NCBI GenBank assembly: GCA_035995725.1
Contig: DASYKE010000038.1
Span: 11,218-75,217, forward strand
Length of the DNA stretch: 64,000 bases
Reading direction: 5' to 3'
Source: JAQGLW01 sp035995725
GTDB taxonomy: Bacteria; Pseudomonadota; Gammaproteobacteria; Burkholderiales; Burkholderiaceae_D
This document shows, piece after piece, positions 8,547 through 17,351 of this stretch (positions are counted from its first letter, which is position 1; each line of letters begins with the position of its first letter). The notes beneath the pieces are model-generated. The model searched no databases. It was given only the letters and a program-made list of their open reading frames with translations, and was not told where the DNA came from. A program made the position numbers and the translations under genes.

Positions 8547-9074
8547 CTATACAGCCAGCGCTTTCTCCAGCAATTGATGCAGCGTGGCGAACTCCGGTTC
8601 GCCGACATAGCGCTTGATGATGTTGCCATCCTTGCCGATCACGAAAGTGGTCGGCGTCAATTTCACTTCGCCGAATGATTTTGCCAGATCGCCTTGTACA
8701 TCGAGTGCAACCTTGAATGGCAGGTTGCGCGTTTGCGCGTAATTCAATACGTAATTCGGCGGATCGTAGCTCATCGCAACCGCAATGAATTCGAGCCCTT
8801 TGTCCTTGTATTTATTGTAGGTTTCCACCATCTGCGGCATCTCTTTAACGCATGTCACGCAAGACGTTGCCCAGAAATTCACCATGACGACCTTGCCGCG
8901 CAGGCTTTTCGACGTGATTTTTTCGCCATTCAATCCAGTGAAGATGACCTCGGGTGCCGCTGCTTTTGCGGACCAGGAAAAATAGCCGGCAATGGCTACC
9001 GCTAAAATGGCAAAGGCAATGAGCGCCTTGATCCAAGCGCGATTGGAGGGTGCGGCAGGAATTTGCGGTTGCAT
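8547..9074 (-). CDS. TlpA/ResA-like thiol-disulfide oxidoreductase
   Basis: 175 residues with one N-terminal membrane anchor (about residues 15-36) and a periplasmic thioredoxin fold. The redox site is SCVTC (Cys72 and Cys75), following VNFWAT, with the cis-proline loop at KLTPTTFV. The dipeptide between the cysteines is VT rather than the xP of most TlpA/ResA proteins. Such proteins reduce apocytochromes c or copper-centre proteins; a partner cannot be assigned here since no cytochrome maturation gene is adjacent. It is monocistronic by position, convergent with the kinase gene. Confidence 0.87.
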   Translation of the reverse strand: MQPQIPAAPSNRAWIKALIAFAILAVAIAGYFSWSAKAAAPEVIFTGLNGEKITSKSLRGKVVMVNFWATSCVTCVKEMPQMVETYNKYKDKGLEFIAVAMSYDPPNYVLNYAQTRNLPFKVALDVQGDLAKSFGEVKLTPTTFVIGKDGNIIKRYVGEPEFATLHQLLEKALAV

Positions 9075-9160
9075 GGTTGTGCCAATACCTAACGAATCAT
9101 TTGGCCATTATAGTCGCTTCACACCGCCGATGTTGGCCCATCCATATGCATGAAGGCTGA

Positions 9161-9604
9161 TCACGGACGCAAATAGACAAAGCCCTCTTTCGCCTGCAAT
9201 CGCGCAATCTCGACCACGCCCGCCGGAACTATTTTCGCTTCCGGCAATACCCGTGAAAGCGGAACGTCATGCGCGGCAAGCGTGTTATTGCAGATACGAA
9301 ATTCCACGCCTTGCGCGACCAGTGCGCTGACAGCGGCATCAAATGGCTTGCCATTGCGCTCTTTCGCTCCCGTCAGCAAAAACTGGATGCCATCGCCGAT
9401 CGCCACCACCACGATTTTGGTATCGGGATCGCCGCGCAAATGATTGCGGATATTCGCCATCGCACGCGATGCCTGGTCGATACCATCGGCCAAATGATAA
9501 ACCACTTTGATTTGATCAGCGGCAAAGGTTTGCGCACTGAAACTCGCGCTCAGTGCCAGCATCAGCAGGCTGCCGGACAAAATCTTCAGGATAAATCGTC
9601 GCAT
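9161..9604 (-). CDS. Periplasmic DsrE-family protein
   Basis: 147 residues. The start at 9604 gives MRRFILKILSGSLLML with a signal peptide ending near TFAADQ. The longer frame to 10036 runs antisense through the protease gene and was rejected. The mature part fits the DsrE/DsrF-like fold (KVVYHLADG near the start, KIVVVAIGDGIQFLL in the middle, GVEFRICNNTL with a single conserved Cys, VPAGVVEIARLQ near the end). Members carry or transfer sulfur species in the case of DsrEFH; the exported single-domain forms have no defined role. Confidence 0.82.
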   Translation of the reverse strand: MRRFILKILSGSLLMLALSASFSAQTFAADQIKVVYHLADGIDQASRAMANIRNHLRGDPDTKIVVVAIGDGIQFLLTGAKERNGKPFDAAVSALVAQGVEFRICNNTLAAHDVPLSRVLPEAKIVPAGVVEIARLQAKEGFVYLRP

Positions 9605-9740
9605 GATGCTCCTTGCTACGGATGACAGAGGGCTGATTCCTTCGTTTATTGGTACTCCCGCCTGCCTGGCGATGCGCCAGGCAGCTGCACAGTATAGCTT
9701 TTTATTTGAAATGATTTCATCAATGACGGCGCGATGCGTG

Positions 9741-11708
9741 CTAGCTGTCCGACACCTGACAATCGGTATAACTTGCCATGACAGCAGGCGGAATCGGCGC
9801 ATCCAATGCAGCGCAAATCGCGCGCAGCACATCTGCCGTGGCGATCGGAAGAATATCGGCCACACCCGCTGTCGCAAGCAATGCCTTGATGAATGCAGGC
9901 TTGGCCAACGGCGCAAGCTGGTTTGCACGATCCAGTGCTGCGCTGATTTGGGCAAATCCAATTGCCGACACAGCAGACATATCGGCTGACGACAATTCCA
10001 GCTGTGGACAACACGCTGCGCCACGCAAAAACGCATTCGGTGCGGTTTCCTGCTGTACTTGCCGTGTGGCGGTGTGCTCCCTGCGATTGCCGGCTGCGGC
10101 GATGTGCGCTACCAGCGACAGCAACACTGCGCATTCTTTTTTCAGTTCGGATAGATTGACAAATTTAACCGGCGTGGCGCGCCCGGCAGCTGCATCGAGG
10201 CGGCGAGCCAGTACCGTTTGCAATACAAACTCCGCCAGGGTTATTCTGTTATCGGCGGCAATCAACTTGTTCACCGTCGTTAACAATTTCATTCGATCGA
10301 GGTCCGCCAATTGTTTGAGCGCAGGCATCGCTAGATCGAGCAAGGGCAAGCGGGCGCTTTTGGACAACTTGTCAATCGATTCGGCGAGCAAGGGGACGAG
10401 TGTTGCCTGTTGCGGCGCGTCTGCTTTCAGCATTGCCATTTGCATGGCGCAATCGACATCGCGCTGCAGCAATAATGCATAGACCACAGCACATGCGGCT
10501 TGCGGGTCTCGTACGGCGCTATCGAGCTCAGGTGACAGACGGGTCTGCTCGACGATGCTCCGGGCAAATGCGATCGATGGCGTGAAAGCGGCAGCCGGTT
10601 CGACATCGCCGAAACCGGAAGCGGTATATGGAATGTCAGGCAACCTGTCGGAATCCGACATCTCCCCCGGCATCTCAGGTGCATCGAGCAGATCGACGCT
10701 TTTGCCATAAATACGGCGCAGGCGTTCCATGATCGGTGGATGGGTCGCGAATATCCCGGATAGCAGGCTTGGTTTGGCTGCGCCTAAAAATAAATGGGAA
10801 AGCTGTTCCGCATTCGGATGGCTGATACGCGAACCGGATTCCATCGTCCGCGACAAGCCACCGATCTTGCGCAACGCACCGCCAATCCCGTCCGGATTGC
10901 GTGTGAACTGGACGGCGCTGGCGTCGGCCAGGAATTCGCGCTGGCGCGACACGGCCGATTTGATCAGGCGGCCGAAGATAACACCGATGTAACCGACCAC
11001 AAACAATGCAATACCGAGTGCCAGTAAAATCAACTGCAGCGACGGGCCCTTGTCATTGCGGCCGCGCACACCTGAAAAACGTGCCCCGGAATCAATCAGA
11101 TGCTGACCAAAGCCGGCTATCATTTGAATGCCGTACAACACGCCGATCAGACGTACGTTCAAGCGCATGTCGCCGTTCAATATGTGGCTGAATTCATGGC
11201 CGACCACGCCCTGCAATTCGTCGCGTGTCAAACGGCTGAGCGTGCCGCGCGTGACCGCCACCACTGCCTCATTCTGATTGTAGCCTGCGGCAAAAGCATT
11301 GATCGCATCTTCCCGGTCGAGAACGTAGACGTTGGGGCATGCAATGCCCGATGCCAGGGCCATTTCCGCCACCACGTTCAGCAGACGCCTTTCCTGCAAG
11401 TCTTGCGACGCCGGCGACACCATGCGCCCGCCGGCCATTTGTGCTACTGCATCGCCGCCGTCACGCAGGTTGAATGTCTCGATCAAGGTGCCGCCCGTGA
11501 TCAAACCGAGCGTAATCAGGGTATTGGCAGCGAAAAAACTTCGTGGATACGAGTTGGGGCCGGAAAGCGTGCCGCCTTGAGCCCATATCCAGAGCAGGGC
11601 CGCTACCGCATTGACCGCCACGACGATCGTGACCACGGCGAGGGCGAACAGGATGACGAGCGTCGTGGTTTGACGGCGGGCGTGATGTTGTTGTTCGAAG
11701 AAGTTCAT
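9741..11708 (-). CDS. Membrane M48 family zinc metallopeptidase with long C-terminal extension
   Basis: 655 residues. Two N-terminal membrane segments (about 15-40 and 58-76) are followed by an HtpX-like catalytic domain with the zinc motif HEFSH at 171-175. A further hydrophobic pair lies near residues 225-260, and the glutamate ligand is expected around REFLADASAVQF. The remaining 330 residues form a mostly helical extension that HtpX itself (about 290 residues) lacks. The gene is 39 bases downstream of lemA in the same orientation, a pairing common in proteobacteria. The role is probably membrane protein quality control; substrates are unknown. Confidence 0.9.
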   Translation of the reverse strand: MNFFEQQHHARRQTTTLVILFALAVVTIVVAVNAVAALLWIWAQGGTLSGPNSYPRSFFAANTLITLGLITGGTLIETFNLRDGGDAVAQMAGGRMVSPASQDLQERRLLNVVAEMALASGIACPNVYVLDREDAINAFAAGYNQNEAVVAVTRGTLSRLTRDELQGVVGHEFSHILNGDMRLNVRLIGVLYGIQMIAGFGQHLIDSGARFSGVRGRNDKGPSLQLILLALGIALFVVGYIGVIFGRLIKSAVSRQREFLADASAVQFTRNPDGIGGALRKIGGLSRTMESGSRISHPNAEQLSHLFLGAAKPSLLSGIFATHPPIMERLRRIYGKSVDLLDAPEMPGEMSDSDRLPDIPYTASGFGDVEPAAAFTPSIAFARSIVEQTRLSPELDSAVRDPQAACAVVYALLLQRDVDCAMQMAMLKADAPQQATLVPLLAESIDKLSKSARLPLLDLAMPALKQLADLDRMKLLTTVNKLIAADNRITLAEFVLQTVLARRLDAAAGRATPVKFVNLSELKKECAVLLSLVAHIAAAGNRREHTATRQVQQETAPNAFLRGAACCPQLELSSADMSAVSAIGFAQISAALDRANQLAPLAKPAFIKALLATAGVADILPIATADVLRAICAALDAPIPPAVMASYTDCQVSDS

Positions 11709-11747
11709 CTATACTTGCGCAATATCGGACGCGCTATGCGCATAGAC

Positions 11748-12338
11748 TCAGAAGGAAACCTTCACCGCTTTGCGTTCTTCGGCAGACTCCGTCGCCTGCA
11801 GCAATTCTGCTGCTTTGAAAGCAAACATGTTCGCGATAATCGAAACAGGAAACTGCTCAAGCGAGGTGTTGTATTGCATCACACCGTCATTGTAGGCCTG
11901 GCGGGAAAACGCAATTCTGTTTTCGGTGCTGGTCAGTTCTTCGGTTAGCTGCATCATGTTTTGATTGGCTTTCAGATCCGGATAGGCTTCGGAAAGCGCA
12001 AACATTTTACCCAGCGTAGTGGTCAGTACGCCTTCGGTAGCCGCCATGCGTTGCAGCGCAGCGGGATCGGCGGGATCCACTGCTGCCTTGGCATTAGCGC
12101 TAACGGCCTGGTTGCGCGCTGCAATCACCGCTTCCAGCGTCTCGCGCTCATGCTTCATGTAGGCTTTGGCGGTTTCTACCAGATTCGGAATCAATTCATA
12201 GCGGCGCTTCAGCTGTACGTCGATTTGCGAGAATGCGTTTTTGAATTGGTTACGCAGGCTGACCAGGCGGTTGTATGCGCCCACTGCCCAAAACGCGATT
12301 AGCAAAGCAATCGCCAGCAAGACGATGAGTGCGATCAT
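11748..12338 (-). CDS. lemA: LemA family protein
   Basis: 196 residues with one N-terminal transmembrane helix (MIALIVLLAIALLIAFWAVG) and a helical-bundle domain. Typical LemA sequence follows: YNRLVSLRNQFKNAFSQIDVQLKRR, YELIPNLVETAKAYM, and AYPDLKANQNMMQL. The bulk is predicted outside the cytoplasm. The start at 12338 has GGAG/GGGAG spacing (TTGGGGAGAAACC). It precedes the M48 protease and probably acts with it, since the two families are repeatedly paired; the biochemical function of LemA is unresolved. Confidence 0.93.
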   Translation of the reverse strand: MIALIVLLAIALLIAFWAVGAYNRLVSLRNQFKNAFSQIDVQLKRRYELIPNLVETAKAYMKHERETLEAVIAARNQAVSANAKAAVDPADPAALQRMAATEGVLTTTLGKMFALSEAYPDLKANQNMMQLTEELTSTENRIAFSRQAYNDGVMQYNTSLEQFPVSIIANMFAFKAAELLQATESAEERKAVKVSF

Positions 12339-12351
12339 GGTTTCTCCCCAA

Positions 12352-12385
12352 TAAAAAAGCCGCCAGACAACTCGTGTGGCGGCTT
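12352..12385 (-). terminator. Rho-independent terminator after dolP
   Basis: On the minus strand an 8-bp stem AGCCGCCA/TGGCGGCT with an 11-nt loop is followed by a run of six T. It lies 40 bases after the dolP stop and before lemA, so it separates the yra-type operon from lemA-M48. Confidence 0.8.
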
Positions 12386-12424
12386 GATAAGCATCCGGAA
12401 AACGACTGCCGGATCAAGCCGGCA

Positions 12425-13078
12425 TCACATTTTATTTTGACTTTCCGGTACGTTGGTCATTTGCTTGATTTCGTTTTCATCAATGTATTCAAATACTTTT
12501 ACCACTTTCTGCACACCATTGACGTTACGCGTAACTTCACCGGCAAGCACGCCTTCGCGTTGCGCCACGCGCCCCATCAGATAGACCACTCCCCGCTCGG
12601 TGACCACTTTGATCGCGTTGGCGTAAAGATCCCTGGTGTCGACGAAAGACGCCTTCACTTTGGCGGTGATCAGGGAATCGCCGGAACGGGACGACAAGCT
12701 CGATGCCGGGGCAATTACCAGTTCGTTGACAACCGACTGGACACCTTCGATGTTGGATGCTTCGCGTTCGACAGCCGTCTTCATCGCTTCGTCCCTGACT
12801 TCGCCGGTCAACAGGACCTTGCGGTTGAAGCTTGCCACATTGACGTGGCCGACACCGCCCACCAGGTTGGATATGCGCCCTTCGCCCTTGAGTACGATAG
12901 CCTTGTCTTCGGTCTGGGCACCGAAGGTGCGGCGGTCGCCCGCGGCAATGGTGCCCATGACGGCGCTCCCGATGGCCATTTCTATGCAACCCTGCAGAGT
13001 CGTTGCGACGACGCCACACAAAATGATGGTCGCCAAAGGATGTCTGATATCCCGCCACACGCGCTGCCTGTCAATCAT
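12425..13078 (-). CDS. dolP: BON-domain outer-membrane lipoprotein (DolP/YraP-like)
   Basis: 217 residues. The start at 13078 is preceded by GGAGGAG with six-base spacing; the longer frame from 13105 is less likely. The N-terminal hydrophobic segment ends in a lipobox, LQGC (Cys31). Two BON domains follow (about 75-135, with VNVASFNRKVLLTGEV, and 150-212, with VVTERGVVYLMGRV), as in E. coli DolP, which binds anionic phospholipid and supports outer-membrane integrity. It overlaps the end of diaA by eight bases. Neighbours diaA, yraN, lpoA and rsmI match the E. coli yraLMNOP order, which supports the assignment. Confidence 0.9.
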   Translation of the reverse strand: MIDRQRVWRDIRHPLATIILCGVVATTLQGCIEMAIGSAVMGTIAAGDRRTFGAQTEDKAIVLKGEGRISNLVGGVGHVNVASFNRKVLLTGEVRDEAMKTAVEREASNIEGVQSVVNELVIAPASSLSSRSGDSLITAKVKASFVDTRDLYANAIKVVTERGVVYLMGRVAQREGVLAGEVTRNVNGVQKVVKVFEYIDENEIKQMTNVPESQNKM

Positions 13079-13667
13079 TCGCATCTCCTCCGAATAGCGC
13101 GACATCGATACCGTCGCATAAACAATGAATCGTCAATAGGTGCACTTCCTGGATGCGCGCGGTACGGTCGTGCGGCACGCAAATATGCACATCTGCTTCT
13201 GTTAACTGCTTGGCAATTGCACCGCCGCCCTTGCCTGTCATTGCCACGATACGCATGTCGCGCTCCAGCGCCGCTTCTATCGCGGCGATCACATTGGCCG
13301 AATTTCCGGAGGTTGAAAGCGCGAGCAGCACATCACCCGACTGCCCGAATGCATGTACCTGCTTGGCAAAGATTTCCTTGTAACTGTAATCGTTGCCCAC
13401 CGCCGTCAAGATCGATGTATCGGTAGTCAACGCCAGGCCAGGCAGCGGCAACCTCTCCCGCTCGAAGCGCCCGACCAGCTCGGCTGCAAAATGCTGGCAG
13501 TCGGCGGCGGAACCGCCATTGCCGCAAGCAAGAATTTTGTTTCCATTAGACAATGCCGCGAACATAAGTTCCACGGCTTGTGCAATCGGCTGCGCCAACT
13601 CGGTCGCGGCCTGCATTTTTAATTCGGCACTTTCATGGAAGTGCGCAAGGATGCGTTGATTAATCAT
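13071..13667 (-). CDS. diaA: SIS-domain protein, DnaA initiator-associating protein DiaA-like
   Basis: 198 residues, one SIS domain of the GmhA/DiaA group (ILACGNGGSAADCQHFAAELVGRF, LALSTSGNSANVIAAIEAA, HDRTARIQEVHLLTIH). Sequence alone cannot separate sedoheptulose-7-phosphate isomerase from DiaA. The position between yraN and dolP is that of E. coli diaA (yraO), so I favour DiaA, a tetrameric DnaA-binding protein that promotes timely initiation of replication. The stop overlaps the dolP start. Confidence 0.87.
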   Translation of the reverse strand: MINQRILAHFHESAELKMQAATELAQPIAQAVELMFAALSNGNKILACGNGGSAADCQHFAAELVGRFERERLPLPGLALTTDTSILTAVGNDYSYKEIFAKQVHAFGQSGDVLLALSTSGNSANVIAAIEAALERDMRIVAMTGKGGGAIAKQLTEADVHICVPHDRTARIQEVHLLTIHCLCDGIDVALFGGDAND

Positions 13668-13722
13668 GGTATGGGAGATTATAGAGCGTATCTGTAGCCG
13701 CGCGGCAATTCATATGTGTCTT

Positions 13723-14100
13723 TCACGCATCGATTGCGCTTTTCAGCCAGGTTAATGCTGCGCCATCGATTGCAACCACGTCGAACCGGCAAGCAGGCGG
13801 CATCCGGTAGCGTTGCAGATAAATCTGTGCCGCGATGATAAGGCGGCCTTGCTTGGCTGCCGTCACGCTGGCTGCCGCGCCGCCATGGCGGGTGTCGGCG
13901 CGCTTTCTGACTTCGACGAACACCAGCGTGGAATGCTGCTGCATGATGAGGTCGATCTCGCCTCCCTTGCAGCGGAAATTGCGCTCGACAAGCGTCAGCC
14001 CCCTCTGTGTCAGGTATTCGAGCGCCTCGTCCTCACCGGCCCGTCCCTGTATCTGCCGGTCGGTACGCGGGCGTATCAGGGAATTGAACAACTCTCTCAT
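13723..14100 (-). CDS. yraN: YraN/UPF0102 endonuclease-like protein
   Basis: 125 residues with the Holliday-junction-resolvase-like fold of the UPF0102 family. Conserved pieces are GEDEALEYLTQRGLTLVERNFRCKGGEID (the ExID-type metal motif), STLVFVEVRKRA (the ExK-like motif, here E-V-R-K) and the C-terminal CRFDVVAID. The function is unproven. The start overlaps the lpoA stop by four bases. Confidence 0.92.
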   Translation of the reverse strand: MRELFNSLIRPRTDRQIQGRAGEDEALEYLTQRGLTLVERNFRCKGGEIDLIMQQHSTLVFVEVRKRADTRHGGAAASVTAAKQGRLIIAAQIYLQRYRMPPACRFDVVAIDGAALTWLKSAIDA

Positions 14101-15377
14101 CGTACGCCGGCCACCGGCACCACCATGCCGTCCTGATAAGTCGCCGGCAGCTCGGTGCGCTCGAAACGAGCCGCGCCTTTACCGAAACTGACCGCCAGCC
14201 TGCCGGTCACGCCATCGATTTCGAATTTGGTCTGATTCGATGCGATTTCCTTTGCAACGCGGTAGGCATCGATCCCGAGCGCATAAAGTCGCTCCAGGTC
14301 GGCATTGCGCCTCTGGTCCGCATCAACAACCAGGCGCGGATACACCATCACAGCGGTATGGTCAGGCTGCAACTGCCACGGCATATCCACCAGACGCACG
14401 CCGTTCAGCTCCGATATCCGTTCGGCCGAGCCCCATTCCGCCAAGGTCAGGGGATTCAACTGCGAGGTGCCATAGAACATGACTTCAGTGCCGATCGCTT
14501 CGCGCACCTGCCTGGCTTGCGCAGCATCGAGCGCAACGAACAGGATCACAGGCTTGTCGGCCTGGATGCGTTTTTTCAACTCCACCAGACCGTTCGCACT
14601 GAAATAACCGCCGGACATGCCCAGTTCCATCGACTCGGGCTCCCCGCCCAAACGTTGCCATTGCGCCGAGAATGCCTTGGCCGCGCGGCGTTGCCACGAG
14701 GTACCGGTCGAAATGGCAAACGCCTTGCCGACCCGTTTATCGGCATACGCCCAATTGGCGACCTGACGTGCCTCTTCTTCGACCGATAACCCCATGATCA
14801 TCATTTTATACGGCAATATGATGTCGACATCGCCCGGCATATCCGGCTGTGCGAGCGCGATGGTCGGCTTGCTGACCGCGCCGCTTTGTGCGATCGCGGT
14901 GACGCCACTGCGCGACAGCGGGCCCACCACGATATCGTGATCGCGCACCGCGGCCTTATAACCGGATAACACATCCTGCATTGCATCGCCCGTTTCAAGC
15001 ACGGAAATTGATACGCTATCGTCTTTTTCCCGTTCGTAAGCGGCCAAAAAACCGGCGCGCACCATGTTCGCCGCCTGGCCCAATGCATCTGACCGCAACG
15101 GCAGTAAAAGCCCGATACGAATCGGCAGCGGCTTTTGGGGAATAACCGGAACGGGGGGCGGTACCGGCGCGGTACGCCATATCGTGTCCGGTGAAATGGT
15201 AATGTCGTTCTGGGCGATTCGGACCGGTGATTTGGATGAACCGGCCGGCCCGGTCGCCCCGATGGACTGAGGAATGTCCGCTGAAATGCCGGCGCCGGTT
15301 GTATTTGCCTGTACAGGCGCGCACAATCCACCGAGTAGACTCGCCAGCAATAACCCTTTGAACCATTCGCATAACAT
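14097..15377 (-). CDS. lpoA: Penicillin-binding protein activator LpoA-like
   Basis: 426 residues from the ATG at 15377, which gives a signal peptide (MLCEWFKGLLLASLLGGL...VQANT). The mature part has the periplasmic-binding-protein-like fold of the LpoA C-terminal domain (IRIGLLLPLRSDALGQAANMVRAGFLAAYE, IVGPLSRSGVTAIAQ). The N-terminal TPR domain of E. coli LpoA is missing, so the protein is shorter than the enterobacterial form. It would stimulate a class A PBP from the outer membrane or periplasm. No standard lipobox is visible, so lipidation is uncertain. It is divergent from rsmI with 12 bases between starts. Confidence 0.85.
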   Translation of the reverse strand: MLCEWFKGLLLASLLGGLCAPVQANTTGAGISADIPQSIGATGPAGSSKSPVRIAQNDITISPDTIWRTAPVPPPVPVIPQKPLPIRIGLLLPLRSDALGQAANMVRAGFLAAYEREKDDSVSISVLETGDAMQDVLSGYKAAVRDHDIVVGPLSRSGVTAIAQSGAVSKPTIALAQPDMPGDVDIILPYKMMIMGLSVEEEARQVANWAYADKRVGKAFAISTGTSWQRRAAKAFSAQWQRLGGEPESMELGMSGGYFSANGLVELKKRIQADKPVILFVALDAAQARQVREAIGTEVMFYGTSQLNPLTLAEWGSAERISELNGVRLVDMPWQLQPDHTAVMVYPRLVVDADQRRNADLERLYALGIDAYRVAKEIASNQTKFEIDGVTGRLAVSFGKGAARFERTELPATYQDGMVVPVAGVR

Positions 15378-15389
15378 CGTCTGCCCCCA

Positions 15390-16295
15390 ATGACCCAGTC
15401 CGTCCCCATCTTGCCAACCGATTTGCCGATTATGCATGAAGTGTCCCGGCAAATTTATCCTGTGTCCGCATTATATGTGCTGGCGACGCCGATCGGAAAT
15501 GTCGGCGATATAACATTGCGTGCATTGCATGTTTTGTCAATAGTGGACGCGGTTGCTTGCGAAGATACCCGCAACACCGGGCATCTGCTGGCGCGGTATG
15601 GTCTGTCGAAAAATTTTATTGCAGCGCACCAGCACAACGAACGCGAAGTCGCAGACAAACTGATCGCCAGGCTGCGGGCAGGCGAGCGTATCGCTCTGGT
15701 GTCCGATGCCGGCACGCCAGCCATATCCGATCCGGGCGCACGCATTGTCGATGCGGTAAGGGCGGCAGGATTGCGCATCATCCCGTTGCCCGGGGCGTCG
15801 GCAATGGTGAGCGCGTTGTCGGCTAGCGGCCTGGTCAACGACCAGTTTTATTTTGCCGGCTTTTTGCCGGCCAAGGCCAAACAGCGTGACACTGCCCTGG
15901 CAGATCTGCGAGCAATGGCCGCAACGCTGGTGTTTTACGAAGCGCCGCACCGGATCGTTGAAACCGTCAACGCTTTGGCGACGGCATTCGAGCCGACGCG
16001 GCAAATCGTCATTGCACGTGAACTGACCAAGCTGTTCGAGGAAATCCATCGCTGCCCATTGTCGGAAGCGTCCGCCTGGCTGACAGCAGAGGCAAACCGG
16101 CAAAAAGGGGAATTCGTTCTTCTGGTTCAAGGCGCACCTGCCGCCGCTGATGCGGATACCACGGAAGCCGAACGCATACTCGCAATTTTGCTGACCGAAT
16201 GTCCGGTAAAACAAGCTGCCGCGCTGGCGGCGCAAATCACCGGGCAAAAGAAGAATGCGCTGTACGAACGGGCGCTGCAAATGAAAGACCGGTGA
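15390..16295 (+). CDS. rsmI: 16S rRNA (cytidine(1402)-2'-O)-methyltransferase
   Basis: 301 residues of the tetrapyrrole-methylase-like fold. Diagnostic parts are LYVLATPIGNVGDITLRAL, ACEDTRNTGHLL, VSDAGTPAISDPG and FYEAPHRIV. RsmI 2'-O-methylates C1402 in the decoding centre, together with RsmH for N4 methylation. The first 28 residues precede the family start (LYVLATPIGN), so a start inside this stretch, e.g. the ATG at 15432, is possible. It stands divergent to lpoA as in the yra locus of E. coli. Confidence 0.94.
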   Translation: MTQSVPILPTDLPIMHEVSRQIYPVSALYVLATPIGNVGDITLRALHVLSIVDAVACEDTRNTGHLLARYGLSKNFIAAHQHNEREVADKLIARLRAGERIALVSDAGTPAISDPGARIVDAVRAAGLRIIPLPGASAMVSALSASGLVNDQFYFAGFLPAKAKQRDTALADLRAMAATLVFYEAPHRIVETVNALATAFEPTRQIVIARELTKLFEEIHRCPLSEASAWLTAEANRQKGEFVLLVQGAPAAADADTTEAERILAILLTECPVKQAAALAAQITGQKKNALYERALQMKDR

Positions 16296-16315
16296 TCCGC
16301 TACCGCCGGCCCAGC

Positions 16316-17323
16316 TCAATAACGCTGGACTATGACGGGCCGGTCGCCGCCGATGGCTTGCACCTGCTGTGCTGCGGAGTCGGCCTCGCTGCGGCTGGTA
16401 AACGGGCCGGTATAAATTCGATACAGTGTGCCGTTTTGCGCGACTTGCGGCGGCGGCAACGTACTGACCCAGTTTTGTTCGAGCTGGCTGCGCACCGCTT
16501 CCGCATTGGCTGCTTGCCCGTAAGCGCCGAGCTGAAGATAAAAGTTGCCGGTAGTGGCGGCATCTGCCGGTATGGCAGTTGCAGTCGCTTGCTCAGGCTG
16601 CATGGCTGCAGCCGGCCGCGAAGCTCCTACCGGCAAACCGGCCGGCGCAGGCAATGCGGGTGCCACCGCCTGCGAAGCGTCACGCCGATTTTGTTTATTG
16701 CCGGCGATACGCGCAATTTCCTCCGGCAGCAGCCGCTCGACCTCCAGCAAGGTACTGCCTTTGGCGATGTAACCGAGCTTCAGCGCGGCAGTGTAGGATA
16801 AATCGATAATGCGGCCGGAATGAAACGGGCCGCGATCGTTGACCCGGACAATGACCTGGACACCATTGCCAATGTTGGTCACGCGCGCGTAAGAGGGGAT
16901 CGGCAGCGTCGGATGCGCGGCAGTCATCTTGTACATGTCGTAAATTTCACCGGAAGAAGTTTTCTGGCCATGGAATTTCTTGCCATACCAGCTTCCCAGC
17001 CCGCGTTGCTTGAAAGGCCGGTCGTCGGTAATTGGCGTGTAGGTTTTGCCGAACACCGCGTAAGGGCGGTTTCCCTTTTTGGCATAAGCTTCGACTCTCG
17101 GTTCGGCATCCGGCATTGCCTCCAATCCATCCGGCGGCGCAGCGCCCGGGCCGTCGTCTTTATAATAACCGCCGCGGCCGGAACCGGCCGGTGGCAGCAC
17201 CGGCAACGATTTGGCGCCCGGAGCGGAGGACGATCGCGGCACGCTGCCGCAACCCGTCAATGCCAATACCGAAGCAATTAAAAGTAGCGCAATGCCTTGC
17301 CAATGGTGAAATCGCAACTGCAT
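16316..17323 (-). CDS. rlpA: Septal ring lytic transglycosylase RlpA-like lipoprotein
   Basis: 335 residues with a lipoprotein signal (lipobox LTGC, Cys25). A double-psi beta-barrel domain lies at about 105-200 (GLGSWYGKKFHGQKTSSGEIYDM, VTNIGNGVQVIVRVNDRGPF). An Ala/Pro-rich linker and a C-terminal SPOR domain at about 255-333 (FYLQLGAYGQAANAEAVRSQL, YRIYTGPFTSRSEADSAA) follow. The catalytic Asp (NDRGPF) is present. The SPOR domain targets denuded glycan at the septum. It is the last gene of the shape operon, 28 bases after rodA. Confidence 0.93.
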   Translation of the reverse strand: MQLRFHHWQGIALLLIASVLALTGCGSVPRSSSAPGAKSLPVLPPAGSGRGGYYKDDGPGAAPPDGLEAMPDAEPRVEAYAKKGNRPYAVFGKTYTPITDDRPFKQRGLGSWYGKKFHGQKTSSGEIYDMYKMTAAHPTLPIPSYARVTNIGNGVQVIVRVNDRGPFHSGRIIDLSYTAALKLGYIAKGSTLLEVERLLPEEIARIAGNKQNRRDASQAVAPALPAPAGLPVGASRPAAAMQPEQATATAIPADAATTGNFYLQLGAYGQAANAEAVRSQLEQNWVSTLPPPQVAQNGTLYRIYTGPFTSRSEADSAAQQVQAIGGDRPVIVQRY

Positions 17324-17351
17324 TGTCGCCCCTTTTTTTCCCGACCTGTAT

